In this document: positions 50,128 to 59,420 of the stretch, piece by piece
Layout: each line of letters opens with the position of its first letter
Numbering within the stretch: position 1 is the stretch's first letter
DNA from: JANQOH01 sp965242575
GTDB taxonomy: Bacteria > Pseudomonadota > Alphaproteobacteria > UBA7887
Length of the DNA: 64,000 bases
NCBI GenBank assembly: GCA_965242575.1
Contig: OZ251461.1
Coordinates: 3,224,001 to 3,288,000, forward strand
Direction of reading: 5' to 3'
Position numbers and translations under genes: made by a program
The notes under the pieces: model-generated
What the model saw: the letters and a program-made list of their open reading frames with translations, nothing else
Told to the model about the DNA's origin: nothing
Database searches by the model: none

Positions 50128-51063
50128 ATGACAGCGCCCGCGCCCGCCCGCCCGCGCAAGCCGGACTGGATCCGCGTCCGCGCGCCGGTTTCGCCCGGCT
50201 ACGCCCGGACGCGCCGGCTGATGCGCCGGCTGGCGCTCAACACCGTGTGCGAGGAGGCCGCCTGCCCCAACATCGGCGAATGCTGGGCCGGCGGGCACGC
50301 CACGGTGATGATCCTGGGCAGCGTGTGTACGCGCAAATGCGCCTTCTGCAACGTCGCCACCGGCCGCCCCGACCTGCTCGACCCGCACGAACCCGACCGC
50401 CTCGCCGAGGCGGTGGGCGAACTGGGTCTGCGGCACGTCGTCGTCACCTCCGTCGACCGCGACGACCTGCCCGACGGCGGCGCGGCGCATTTCGTCCGCT
50501 GCATCGAACGGCTGCGCGAGACCGCGCCCGCGACCACCGTCGAGGTGCTCACGCCGGACTTCCAGCGCAAGGCGGGCGCCGTCGACTCCGTCGCGCGCGC
50601 CCGCCCCGACGTGTACAACCACAATCTGGAGACCGTCCCGCGGCTCTACCGGACGGTGCGCCCGGCGGCGCGCTACGCGCATTCGCTATGGGTGCTGCGC
50701 CGCGCGAAGGAGATCGTCCCCGCGCTCTTCACCAAGTCCGGCCTGATGGTGGGCCTCGGCGAGACCGAGGCGGAAATCCTCTCCGTCATGGCCGACATGC
50801 GCGCCCACGACATAGACTTCCTCACCATCGGCCAGTATCTCCAGCCGAGTCCGAAGCATCATCCCGTGGTCGATTTCGTCCATCCCGACGTCTTCGCCCG
50901 CTACCGCGCCGCCGCGCGCGAGATGGGCTTCCTGATGGTGTCCGCCTCGCCGCTGACCCGCTCCTCCTACCACGCCGATTCCGACTTCCAGTCCCTCCGC
51001 GCCGCCCGCGCCGCGCTGGAAGCGCCGGCGTCCGGCCGGCAGGCGCGCGAAGCGCGCCCCTGA
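50128..51063 (+). CDS. lipA: Lipoyl synthase
   Basis: LipA is a radical SAM enzyme that inserts two sulfurs into octanoylated E2 or GcvH. Both Fe-S sites are present in the 311-residue protein: the auxiliary cluster cysteines in CEEAACPNIGEC (Cx4Cx5C) and the radical SAM CTRKCAFC (Cx3Cx2C). The conserved end (SPLTRSSYHAD) carries the serine that ligates the auxiliary cluster. Its place next to the PDH operon fits its role in lipoylating pdhC. Confidence 0.97.
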   Translation: MTAPAPARPRKPDWIRVRAPVSPGYARTRRLMRRLALNTVCEEAACPNIGECWAGGHATVMILGSVCTRKCAFCNVATGRPDLLDPHEPDRLAEAVGELGLRHVVVTSVDRDDLPDGGAAHFVRCIERLRETAPATTVEVLTPDFQRKAGAVDSVARARPDVYNHNLETVPRLYRTVRPAARYAHSLWVLRRAKEIVPALFTKSGLMVGLGETEAEILSVMADMRAHDIDFLTIGQYLQPSPKHHPVVDFVHPDVFARYRAAAREMGFLMVSASPLTRSSYHADSDFQSLRAARAALEAPASGRQAREARP

Positions 51064-51067
51064 CCCC

Positions 51068-51526
51068 ATGCCCGTCCATTCGGAGCGCCGCGTCCTTCCC
51101 TACACCGCCGAGCAGCTGTTCGATCTCGTCGCCGCGGTGGACCGCTACCCCGAATTCTTGCCCTGGTGTCGCGCCGCACGGATCGTGAGGCGCGAGGGCG
51201 GCGTGTTCCACGCCGATCTGACCATCGGCTTCAAGGGTGTCCGCCGCGAGTTCGGCTCCCGCGTCGAGACCGCCCGCCCGCGCGCCATCGACGCGGCGCC
51301 GACGAGGGGCCCGTTCCGCCGCATGTCCAATCGCTGGCGTTTCGCCGACCTGCCCGAGGGCGGCTGCCGCGTCGATTTCCACGTCGATTTCGAGTTCCGC
51401 TCGCGCCTGCTGGGCGCCTTGATCGGCGTGTTGTTCCACGACGCCGTCCGCCGCATGGTCGCCGCCTTCGAGGCCCGCGCCCGCGCGCTTTACGGATCCG
51501 GCGGCCGGGAAGGCGGCGCCCGGTGA
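51068..51526 (+). CDS. RatA/COQ10-like START-domain protein
   Basis: This 152-residue protein begins HSERRVLPYTAEQLFDLVAAVDRYPEFLPWC, the well-conserved START of RatA and ubiquinone-binding COQ10 homologues. The hydrophobic lipid pocket is expected in the beta-grip fold. In Alphaproteobacteria it usually follows lipA, as here (4-bp gap). The likely role is binding ubiquinone or intermediates for respiration; the ribosome-anti-association role of E. coli RatA is less certain here. Confidence 0.9.
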   Translation: MPVHSERRVLPYTAEQLFDLVAAVDRYPEFLPWCRAARIVRREGGVFHADLTIGFKGVRREFGSRVETARPRAIDAAPTRGPFRRMSNRWRFADLPEGGCRVDFHVDFEFRSRLLGALIGVLFHDAVRRMVAAFEARARALYGSGGREGGAR

Positions 51527-51548
51527 CGGAGAGCGGTGGACTGCGCGA

Positions 51549-51795
51549 GGCGGCGCGCCCGGATCCGGGATTGCGGGTTTGCAATCGCGGGATTTGCGGG
51601 ACGCGGGGCGGGCGGGCTTCCGGGACGGGTGCGGTCCGGGAGTTCCGGGGCAACCGGGCGGGGCGGCGCGCCGGCGCGGCGCCCGGATCCGGGATTGCGG
51701 GTTCGCACTTGCAGGATTTGCGGGATACGAGGCGGGCGGGCTTCCGGGACGGGGCGGTTCGGGAGTTCCGGGATAACCGGGCGGGGCCGCGCGCG
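51549..51795. repeat. Tandem GC-rich repeat, about two units of roughly 120 bp
   Basis: Two units of about 112 and 123 bp, plus a partial third, share blocks such as CCGGATCCGGGATTGCGGG, GATTTGCGGGA, GGCGGGCTTCCGGGACGGG and GGGAGTTCCGGG. The gap from 51527 to 51998 is otherwise without a convincing gene. A GTG-initiated frame (51523-51858) runs through it because the units are free of stops, but it looks spurious. Related units recur at 52943-53500. Confidence 0.85.
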
Positions 51796-51998
51796 GCGTT
51801 CACGGCCGTGCTGGAGGAGCGCATAGAGACCGCCAGCGCGGAGCTCGCGGGCGATTGACGCATTACCCCTCGCGTCCCTTCGACATGCGCGGATATTCAT
51901 GCCGGCAGGGCCGCGCCGGCCCGCGGCTTCGCCGTTGCGGCCGGGGAGGCCCGCGGCTATCTTCGAGCGCGGTCGGCGTCGGAAACGGGAGCGGCGAA

Positions 51999-52280
51999 AT
52001 GGAAGATCGGGCTCTGGAGCGCGCGCGGTGCGTCATCGAGAACATCCTTCTGGACCAGTCCGGCGAGGACGCGCTCGACCTGCGGTCGCTGACCCCCGGG
52101 GCCATGGACGACGGCGACGAGTTTCTGCGGATCAGGCTGATGTACGACGGCGAGCCGCGGATTCTGGACTACGACATGAAAATGAACCTGCGCCGCCGTT
52201 TGCGTTCGGCGCTGGCGCGCGAGGGGATCGGCGCTTTTCCGGTCCTCTCGTTCGGCCCCAAATCCGAAATGCCGGGATGA
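51999..52280 (+). CDS. Uncharacterised 93-residue protein paired with a HEPN protein
   Basis: I do not recognise a named family. The protein is acidic in the first two thirds (LDLRSLTPGAMDDGDEFLRIRLMYDGE) and ends with basic and hydrophobic residues (LRRRLRSALAREGIGAFPVLSF). The start lies just after GGAGCGGCGAA. A HEPN-like gene begins 4 bp after the stop, so the two are likely cotranslated and may form a toxin-antitoxin-like pair, this being the antitoxin-side candidate. Confidence 0.6.
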   Translation: MEDRALERARCVIENILLDQSGEDALDLRSLTPGAMDDGDEFLRIRLMYDGEPRILDYDMKMNLRRRLRSALAREGIGAFPVLSFGPKSEMPG

Positions 52281-52284
52281 CGGT

Positions 52285-52758
52285 TTGGATCCCGACGACC
52301 TTCTCCGGATAGCCGCCGACCTGGTTGACGCGAACGCCGGCGAGCCGCGCCCGACGGACCTGCGCCGCGCCGTCAGCTCCGCCTATTACGCGTTGTTCCA
52401 TTGTCTGGCGCGGAGTTGCGCCGATGCGGTGGCTGGCGGCTCGCAGGCGCCGCGAAACGCGGCCGCGTGGCGCCAAGCCTATCGCGCCCTGGAGCATGGC
52501 GAGGCGAAAAGGCGTTGCAGCCGCGTGGACGTCATGCGCGCCTATCCGGTCGCGATAAGGGATTTCGCCGGGCATTTCCTGGAAATGCAAGCCGACCGCC
52601 ATGCGGCGGATTACGACCCCCACGCTTCGTTCGATAAATACGAGGTCGTGGACGCCCTGGACCAGGCGCGGCGCGCCATCGATGGCTTCCTCGCGGCGCC
52701 GCCCGAGGATCGCCGCGCCTTCGCCGTCTATCTGCTGACGAAAGTCCGGTCGGCCTGA
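52285..52758 (+). CDS. HEPN-domain protein with a TTG start
   Basis: This 157-residue helical protein shows LRRAVSSAYYALFHCLARS near residues 26-44, typical of one HEPN subfamily, and ADRHAADYDP near residue 105, the conserved R..ADYD of that subfamily, which lacks the canonical Rx4-6H. No in-frame ATG or GTG lies upstream close by, so TTG at 52285 is the most likely start. It would be the effector or toxin of the pair with 51999-52280. Confidence 0.7.
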   Translation: MDPDDLLRIAADLVDANAGEPRPTDLRRAVSSAYYALFHCLARSCADAVAGGSQAPRNAAAWRQAYRALEHGEAKRRCSRVDVMRAYPVAIRDFAGHFLEMQADRHAADYDPHASFDKYEVVDALDQARRAIDGFLAAPPEDRRAFAVYLLTKVRSA

Positions 52759-52942
52759 CGCCGCCGCGCCCTCTCCCGCTCCCGCCCGGCGAGCGGCCGT
52801 CATGGCGGGGAAGCCGTCCCGGCCGGCCCGCTGCGCCGGGTGGGGCGACGCGCGTTGACGCTCATCCGGCTTCCGGTATCGCGCCGGCGTTCGTTGCCCC
52901 CTTCGCGTCCCGTCAGTATGCGAGGATCTTCATGCCGGCGGG

Positions 52943-53500
52943 GCCGCGTCCGGCGCGGCGCCCAGATCCGGGATCGCGAATTGGCAATTGCGGGATTCGC
53001 GGGATGCGGGGCGAGCAGGCTTCCGGGACGGGGACGCTCCAGGAGATACGGGATAACCGGGCGAGGCCGCGCGCCGGCGCGGCGCCCGGATCCGGGATTG
53101 CGGGATTCGCACTTGCGGGATTTGCGGGACGCGGGGCAGGCGGGCATCCGGGACGGGGGCGATCCGGGAGTTCCGGGATAACCGGGCGGGACGGCGCGCC
53201 GGTGCAGCGCTCGGATCCGGGATTGCGGGTTCGCGATTGCGGGATTTGCGGGATGCGAGGCGGCTGCGTGTCGCGCTTCGCGCGAGGCGGGCGGGACGCC
53301 CGCGCACCCGGGATAGGGGAGTTCCGGGATAACCGGGCGGGGCGGCGCGCCGGTGCGCCGCCCGGATCCGGGATTGCAGGTTCGCGATTGCGGGATTTGC
53401 GGGACGCGGGGCGGCTGCGTGTCGCGCTTCGCGCGAGGCGGGCGGGACGCCCGCGCACCCGGGATAGGGGAGTTCCGGGACAACCGGGCGGGGCGGCGCG
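52943..53500. repeat. Modular GC-rich repeat array, about four units
   Basis: The units start near 52943, 53066, 53191 and 53341 and share the blocks of the 51549-51795 array. The first two are about 123 bp. In the last two a block is replaced by a longer module that contains the 26-bp element (53287-53312, 53438-53463), and the unit grows to about 150 bp. A partial unit may follow at 53577-53640. It has no CRISPR spacers. Confidence 0.88.
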
Positions 53501-53963
53501 CCGTCATCGACGATGCCGGCGAGGACGCCGGCAGTCCCAGGAAGATCGGTGGGGCGGGATCGGGCCATGCACACGCCTGCGAATTGCGCCTTCGGGATTC
53601 CGGGAGAGGCCGCGCGCCGAAGCGCCGCTTGCCGACGGGGCGGCGGGCGCCGACGGGCCTGGGGACATCCGAACCGCCTCCCCATTAAAGTGCGTTCAAA
53701 GCCCTTGCGGGAGAGGACCATGGTCCGCCCGGCCCGGCACCGTTGGCGGGGACATCCGGCTGTGGGGAAACGCGCCGCGGCCGATAAGCCGGAGCGGGAT
53801 TGACCGCCTTGCCGGAAGGGGGCAATACCGAGCTCGACCGCCGATGACCGATGCCGGCGATATGGAGGTCGAGGCCGGCTGCGCCCCCGCGGCGCGCCCG
53901 GCCCGCCGGGCGGCAAGGGGCGCGCCTTCGTTCCGGCTTGAGAGAACGCACCGCGAAAATTCG

Positions 53964-53992
53964 TTGACACCCGCTGGCGGCCGGTCCACAAT
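53964..53992 (+). promoter_or_regulatory. Strong promoter of the DUF5131-TcmP gene
   Basis: A perfect -35 box TTGACA (53964-53969) and CACAAT (53987-53992) are separated by 17 bp. Transcription would begin near 53999, which excludes the in-frame ATG at 53996 and supports the start at 54050. Confidence 0.65.
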
Positions 53993-54049
53993 CGGATGCG
54001 GCGATTCGCGGGGACGCCCCCGAAGGAGCCGCGGCAACGGGCCGAGGGC

Positions 54050-56044
54050 ATGGGTCAGAACTCCGCGATCGAGTGGACCGACACGACCTGGAACCCGGTG
54101 ACGGGTTGCACCAAGATCGCGCGCGGCTGCGATAACTGCTACGCCGAGCGCTTCGCCGAACGCTTTCGCGGCGTGCCCGGACACCCGTTCGAAAACGGCT
54201 TCGACCTGACCACGCGCCCGGAGCGCCTCCATCAGCCGCTGGCGTGGAAGCGCCCGCGCCGCATTTTCGTCAATTCGATGAGCGATCTGTTCCACAAGGA
54301 GATTCCGACCGGGTTTATCGACCGCGTTTTCGACACTATGGAAAAGGCCGATTGGCATGTGTTCCAGGTGCTCACGAAGCGCAGCTCGCTGATGCGCCGG
54401 TATCTGCGGCGGCGGTATCCCGAAACCGCCGCGCCGGCGCACATCTGGTGCGGCGTGTCGGTCGAGGATCGGGCGGCGGCGGCGCGAATCCGGCACCTGC
54501 GCACGGCGCCCGCCACGGTTCGTTTCCTGTCCATCGAGCCCCTTCTGGGGCCGGTGGGAGACGTCGATCTCGACGGGATTTCGTGGGTCATCGTCGGAGG
54601 AGAAAGCGGCCCGAGCGCGCGGCCCATGAAAAAGAATTGGGTCCTCGACATCAAAAATACGTGTCGAAAACAACGGGTCGAATTTTTCTTCAAGCAGTGG
54701 GGCGGTCCGACGCCGAAATCGGGCGGTCGCAAGATCGACGGCATCGAGTATAATGGCCGCCCGCCCGCGCAACCCGGGAGAGAGAACGTGGATTTCCGTT
54801 GGCATCCGGACGACCCCCCGCCCCAGATCGAGGAGCACAGCAAGGCCAAGCTCGCCGTGCTGCGGAGCTACCTCCGCGCGTATTTCGACAAGTTGGGCGC
54901 CAATCTGCGCCGCGACGAGTTGAAGCTCGACCTTGTCGATGGCTTCGCCGGCGGCGGGTCGTTTCGGGACGGCGGCGACGTCGTCCCCGGCACCCCCTTG
55001 ATCATGCTCGAGGAGTCCGAAAAGGCGGAAGAACGTCTGAACGAGGACCGCCGGAAAAAGCTGCGCCTCGATTGCAAATTTTACTTCACGGAGAAAGAAC
55101 TGTCGCATACGGACCATCTGAAAAAGACGCTCAAGGAGCGCGGCTATGTGCAGGACGATGATAACATTATCGTTCGCAACGGTCGGTTCGAGGATGAGGT
55201 CGAGGGTATTCTCACGGAGATTCGCCGTCGACAACCCAGGATTGGGCGCTCGATCTTTCTGCTGGACCAGACAGGTTACTCGCAAGTCTCCATGAAAATC
55301 GTTCGCAAAATTTTTCGCAAACTCCCGGGGGCGGAGGTCATACTGACGTTCGGCGCGGAGATGCTCGTCAACCATCTGTCTCTGTCTCCATCCATAATAA
55401 AAGCGATTGCTCCGTTGGAAATGACCGAACGGCAAATACAGGAAATGATCGAGCAAAAGGACGGCGCCGGCGGGCGGGCGATCGCCCAGAGATATTTGCG
55501 TCCCCACATCCGAGAGGCAACCGGCGCAGCTTACGACACTCCGTTCTTCGTGCGTCCGGAGCGGTCCCGGCGCGCTCTGTGGCTCTTGCACCTTTCGGGC
55601 CATCCTGTCGCGCGCGACGTGATGATCCAGCGCCATTGGGACAACAGGAACACGTTCGAGCACTACGGTCATGGAGGGTTCGGAATGTTGGGCTGGGATG
55701 CGTTGGAATCGGAAACTCTGCCGTTATTCCGTTTTAGCGGGGTAGATGAAAGGAGAGTGCAGGAAGACCTTCTGAATTCCATGCCGAGCCGGCTTGCGCG
55801 TCTGACTTCGGAACGGCCGGTCACGATAGACGCCGTTCACCACGCGTTTGCCAACGAAACCACTGCGCGATACCTGGTTATTGATATGGTGATTCGCCAG
55901 CTGTTCCAGGAAAAAGAGTTCGATATTTTGAACCCGGACGGTAAGATGCGGTCGCGTAGTCTGAAACACATCAGACCGACGGATTGGATAACACTCCCTT
56001 CCACGTTGTTGCTGCCGGGACTATCTCCAAGATCGAAGAACTAA
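54050..56044 (+). CDS. DUF5131 (three-Cys-motif, Gp37/Gp68-like) fused to TcmP partner protein
   Basis: Residues 1-243 are a DUF5131 protein (SAIEWTDTTWNPVTGC). The three cysteines C20, C27 and C30 resemble a radical SAM-type Cx6Cx2C site. Residues about 251-664 are TcmP (WHPDDPPPQIEEHSKAKLAVL, then LVDGFAGGGSF near 295), a protein that normally accompanies it as a separate gene. Here both are in one 664-residue frame. At the junction a TATAAT (54749-54754), a GGGAGAG and an in-frame GTG (54788) survive, so TcmP could also be made alone. Function is unknown; the pair is found in defence-rich regions. The stop overlaps the convergent ISP gene by 4 bp. Confidence 0.82.
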   Translation: MGQNSAIEWTDTTWNPVTGCTKIARGCDNCYAERFAERFRGVPGHPFENGFDLTTRPERLHQPLAWKRPRRIFVNSMSDLFHKEIPTGFIDRVFDTMEKADWHVFQVLTKRSSLMRRYLRRRYPETAAPAHIWCGVSVEDRAAAARIRHLRTAPATVRFLSIEPLLGPVGDVDLDGISWVIVGGESGPSARPMKKNWVLDIKNTCRKQRVEFFFKQWGGPTPKSGGRKIDGIEYNGRPPAQPGRENVDFRWHPDDPPPQIEEHSKAKLAVLRSYLRAYFDKLGANLRRDELKLDLVDGFAGGGSFRDGGDVVPGTPLIMLEESEKAEERLNEDRRKKLRLDCKFYFTEKELSHTDHLKKTLKERGYVQDDDNIIVRNGRFEDEVEGILTEIRRRQPRIGRSIFLLDQTGYSQVSMKIVRKIFRKLPGAEVILTFGAEMLVNHLSLSPSIIKAIAPLEMTERQIQEMIEQKDGAGGRAIAQRYLRPHIREATGAAYDTPFFVRPERSRRALWLLHLSGHPVARDVMIQRHWDNRNTFEHYGHGGFGMLGWDALESETLPLFRFSGVDERRVQEDLLNSMPSRLARLTSERPVTIDAVHHAFANETTARYLVIDMVIRQLFQEKEFDILNPDGKMRSRSLKHIRPTDWITLPSTLLLPGLSPRSKN

Positions 56045-59000
56045 TCGAATGCCGGCGGATTCATGATCGGCAATGACGCCTGGATTCGCCGCGCTATATC
56101 GGAAAAACACAGGACATCCTCCGGCGTCGTGGGTTGTCCGAGGATAACGCGTTCACGATACGACAGCCATTTCTTGAGCACCTGGTAGCCGCCGAGCTTG
56201 TAGTTCCATACGGCGGCGGGGACGTTGCGCCAGAAGGCGCGGTCGTTGAGGAACACGTCGAGGGTCGTGTCGCCGAGGGCGGGATTGGCCGTGCGCTCCT
56301 CCGGCGTCGGGGCGCGTTCGACGACGCGGCCTTGCCCGGGCATGACGGCGCCGCTTGCGCCGAGGCGACCCCAGCCGGCGGTGAGTGCGAAATCGCCGCC
56401 CGCCATGTTGCGCCCGTCCACGGTGGCGGGGACGGCGATGGCGGCGAGGTCGGGGCCCAGCGGGGCTTGCGTCACGCCGGGAACGGGCGCCTCCGGATCG
56501 AGCAGGCGGGCGAGTTCGCGGCCCCGCGCCGCCGATTGCGCGAGCGCGTCCGCCGCGCCCTTCGCGCCGCCGTCGGGCCAGCCGGGGAGGGGGATGCGCG
56601 GCCACTCCATGCGCAGCGCGCCGGCGTTCGCTTCGCGGTAGGCGGGATCGTGCAGGATAGAGAGGACGTGATGGAACAGGTCCTCGACATCCCTGCCGAG
56701 GCGTCCGAGGTAGCGGCAGGCCGCGCCCGACAAGTTGGCGCGACGCACGTCGCCATCGTCCATTAGCCAAGCGGGGAACATGAAAGCTGTGCGCTCTATC
56801 AGGTGCAGGGAAGCCATATGCCTCGTGGAGCACGTCTGGGGCTCCAGCGAGTCCTTACGAAGATGTTGAGCTGCGGAAAACCACAAATTTCCACTGAACA
56901 CATGCTTTTTGTAATTGGCGCAAGGTGTATCGAGAAGTCCGGCTTCGGCTTCCCAATACAACCAACGATTATCGAATGGGCGATATGAGAAGCGCACGAA
57001 CCCGGCCTCGTTCGGCCCGCCTCGAGCGAGTAGCGCATTTCGCACCGCGCGAGCGTCGAATTTCGCGGTGTTTCGCATGGCGATGGGATAACGCCGCGCT
57101 ATTTCCTCGTGGCTCAACGCCGGGTCGAAATACTCCCCGATACGGGCCTTCAATCGGTCAAGGTCGATGTCGACCAGAAACCTGTCGCGATTGGTTTTGA
57201 TAACGGAAAAGAAAGTCGGGAACAGCTCCGGCAACGTTGGCCAATCGAACCATTCCGCGCTCACCGCCGTCCGCACGAAGGGCAAGCCGAGCGGCAGGTT
57301 CGGCGCGAACTCGTCGTAGAGCGCCTCCGGCGCCGCATCCGCCGTCGCCAGCAACTCCGCCCGCTTGCCCCGGCCCCACAAGTGACGGAAGCCTATGCCA
57401 GAAGCCGGCGTGTGATCGGGCTTTCGCACGAGAGTCGTTATCGCCGCGCCGACCTGGATACCCACCGAATTACCGGGAACCGTGAACACGCTCGGATCGG
57501 GCGCGCCGTCCGGAGTTTTCCCGCCCTTGCGCACGTCCCCGTTCAGGCAATCGATCCGCACCGTGTCGAACGCCTCCAGATAGCGCTCGCGCATCGCCGT
57601 GAACGACAACCCGTCCAGCCACGAATAGTTCGACACGAAACACACAACGCCCCGGCCCGTCGCCTCCGCTATACGACGCTCCGCCATGCGGAAGAAGCGC
57701 ACGTAAAGATCGTTCAGCCCCTGGCCTTCCGGTTTCCGCACCCGCTTCGGCGCGCGGTAGGCGTCGGACAGCGCGCGCTCCTCGTCCACCGCTATCCCCG
57801 CGAAGCCGTTGTAGGGCGGGTTGCCCAACACCACGAGAATCGGCGCGTCGCGCTTCACGCGCTCCGCACGGTCGCGCTCCTCCTCAAGTTCCGGGAACGG
57901 CAACGGCGCCGCCGCCCCCGGCTCCCACCCCGTCAGCGCATTGGTCAGGAACACCTGCGCCCGCTCCCCCTCCGCCAGCGGCGCGTCCAGCGCCTGCAGA
58001 GCAAGGCCCACCTGCAAATGCGCAACCGCGAACGGCGCAGGCATGATCTCGAAACCGAACACACGCTCCAAAGCCGCCCGCCGCACACGCGAACCCGCCA
58101 GAGCGCCCAAACCCTGCCCTCGCAGGTTCGCCGCTATCCGCCGCAGGACCTCCGCCAGATACGCCCCCGTCCCGCAGCACGGGTCGAGGACGTAGACGTT
58201 CTCCGCCGCCAATCCCTCCGCTATGCCCAGATCGTCCTTCAGCGAACGGTCCACACGCGCCACCATGTAGCGGACCACCTCCGAAGGCGTGTACCACACC
58301 CCCAATTGCTTGCGGAGTGCGGGGTCGAACGCCTCGAGGAAGGGTTCGTAGAAGTAGGGAACCGCCTCGCCCTCGTCGAAGCGGGCGAAGAACGCCGCCC
58401 GGTCCACCCGGTCCAGCGCCGCCGACGTCCAGTCCAGAACCTCCACCAATCCCAGCGGTTGCAGGCGGCCGGGCTGCGAGAGTTGCGCGAACAACGCCGC
58501 CAGCACAGGGGCGCGCAAATGCCAGACGGCGGTGCGCCAGTCGAACCCGCCGGCCGGGGACGGCGATTGGCGCGCCCACAGCACCCAGGCGGAGAACACG
58601 CCGTAGAACAGCGTTTGCACCAGCGTCGAGCGGAAGAACCGCGCCCCCCGGGCGCCCTCGAAGCGCGCCCCCAGCGCCTCCTCCAGCGCCGTGCGCACCG
58701 CCGCCAGCGCGGGCGCGTCCCCCGCCGCCTCGACGCGCGCCAGCCCGTCGCGGGCGTAGGAGGCGAGCAGCCACGCCAGGTCGCGCGGCTCCGCCAAAGC
58801 CGCGCGGTGCGACAGCGCGCGGGAGAGATACTCGCCCAACGCCGCGCCAACCTCGCGCGCGAAAGCCCGCGGGCGCTCCAGGCGCGCCGCGAATTCCTCC
58901 GCGCTGGTGGCGAGGCGGAAGGTCTCCAGCCTGACGGGGCGTCCGTCGGCGCCGGCGCCGACGAGCACGAAATCGCGCGTGTTGGTGACGAGGACGAGGC

Positions 59001-59355
59001 GGTAGCGGCCCCAATAGCGGCTCACCTGTTCGCCGGCGGCGGTGAGCCAGGCGTCGTCGCCCGCCGGCTTGACCTCGACGACGCCGCGCTCGGGCGCCTG
59101 CCCCGGCCGCGGTTTGCCGCGTTGCGCCTGCTTCGCCGTGTAGAGGCCGAAATCGGGATGGCCGGCGCCCTGGTCGGCGAGTTCGCCGACGCAGAACACG
59201 CGCGGCTTGAGCGTCGCGCCGACGGCGCCGAGCAACGCCGCGAGCGGCGCGTAAACCGACCGCTCCCCGGTGGCGCCGCCGGACGCGCGCACGCGCCGCA
59301 GTTCGGCGAAGAACGCCTCGGCGGCGGATTCCAGTTGCGATTTCGTTCCGGCCAT
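56041..59355 (-). CDS. Type ISP-like restriction-methylase (single-polypeptide N6-adenine methylase with PD-(D/E)xK start)
   Basis: The 1104-residue protein begins with a nuclease-like domain (P67-D68 ... E94-V-K96, in HPDFGLY and GVVEVKPAG). It continues with a helical spacer and GVWYTP (352-357), the usual prelude to SAM motif I D391-P-C-C-G-T-G. The catalytic NPPY lies at 512-515. The C-terminal half carries target recognition, with a family-typical KLGGYQVLKKWLSYRE near the end. No helicase motifs are seen between nuclease and methylase, so it is closer to a type IIG layout than to a true ISP translocase. It would both modify and cut DNA. Confidence 0.85.
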   Translation of the reverse strand: MAGTKSQLESAAEAFFAELRRVRASGGATGERSVYAPLAALLGAVGATLKPRVFCVGELADQGAGHPDFGLYTAKQAQRGKPRPGQAPERGVVEVKPAGDDAWLTAAGEQVSRYWGRYRLVLVTNTRDFVLVGAGADGRPVRLETFRLATSAEEFAARLERPRAFAREVGAALGEYLSRALSHRAALAEPRDLAWLLASYARDGLARVEAAGDAPALAAVRTALEEALGARFEGARGARFFRSTLVQTLFYGVFSAWVLWARQSPSPAGGFDWRTAVWHLRAPVLAALFAQLSQPGRLQPLGLVEVLDWTSAALDRVDRAAFFARFDEGEAVPYFYEPFLEAFDPALRKQLGVWYTPSEVVRYMVARVDRSLKDDLGIAEGLAAENVYVLDPCCGTGAYLAEVLRRIAANLRGQGLGALAGSRVRRAALERVFGFEIMPAPFAVAHLQVGLALQALDAPLAEGERAQVFLTNALTGWEPGAAAPLPFPELEEERDRAERVKRDAPILVVLGNPPYNGFAGIAVDEERALSDAYRAPKRVRKPEGQGLNDLYVRFFRMAERRIAEATGRGVVCFVSNYSWLDGLSFTAMRERYLEAFDTVRIDCLNGDVRKGGKTPDGAPDPSVFTVPGNSVGIQVGAAITTLVRKPDHTPASGIGFRHLWGRGKRAELLATADAAPEALYDEFAPNLPLGLPFVRTAVSAEWFDWPTLPELFPTFFSVIKTNRDRFLVDIDLDRLKARIGEYFDPALSHEEIARRYPIAMRNTAKFDARAVRNALLARGGPNEAGFVRFSYRPFDNRWLYWEAEAGLLDTPCANYKKHVFSGNLWFSAAQHLRKDSLEPQTCSTRHMASLHLIERTAFMFPAWLMDDGDVRRANLSGAACRYLGRLGRDVEDLFHHVLSILHDPAYREANAGALRMEWPRIPLPGWPDGGAKGAADALAQSAARGRELARLLDPEAPVPGVTQAPLGPDLAAIAVPATVDGRNMAGGDFALTAGWGRLGASGAVMPGQGRVVERAPTPEERTANPALGDTTLDVFLNDRAFWRNVPAAVWNYKLGGYQVLKKWLSYRERVILGQPTTPEDVLCFSDIARRIQASLPIMNPPAFD

Positions 59356-59420
59356 CGGCTACGTTATGCGCGAAAGCGGCCGAAGCCGCAAGTCCGGGGC
59401 GGCCCGACGAAACTGCGCCG

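Larger units (their letters stand above)
52759..54049. other. 1.3-kb region without a supported gene, repeats and a promoter
   Basis: It contains the modular repeat array (52943-53500), about 460 bp of GC-rich sequence with no supported gene, and the promoter of the DUF5131-TcmP gene (53964-53992). Long frames exist on both strands, but they follow the repeat units and do not resemble proteins. Confidence 0.7.

Noticed and set aside
51523..51858. A GTG-initiated 111-codon frame overlapping the RatA stop
   Set aside because: It is open only because the repeat units lack stops in that frame; its amino acids are repetitive and its ends do not resemble a known protein.
52943..53500. Possible CRISPR array
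   Set aside because: Units are 120-150 bp, with no short repeats, unique spacers or cas genes.
52800..53507. Minus-strand 235-codon repetitive frame, possible repeat protein
   Set aside because: Units of 123 and about 150 bp keep the frame by chance, the composition is Pro/Arg/Gly-rich with no start signal, and units change modules.
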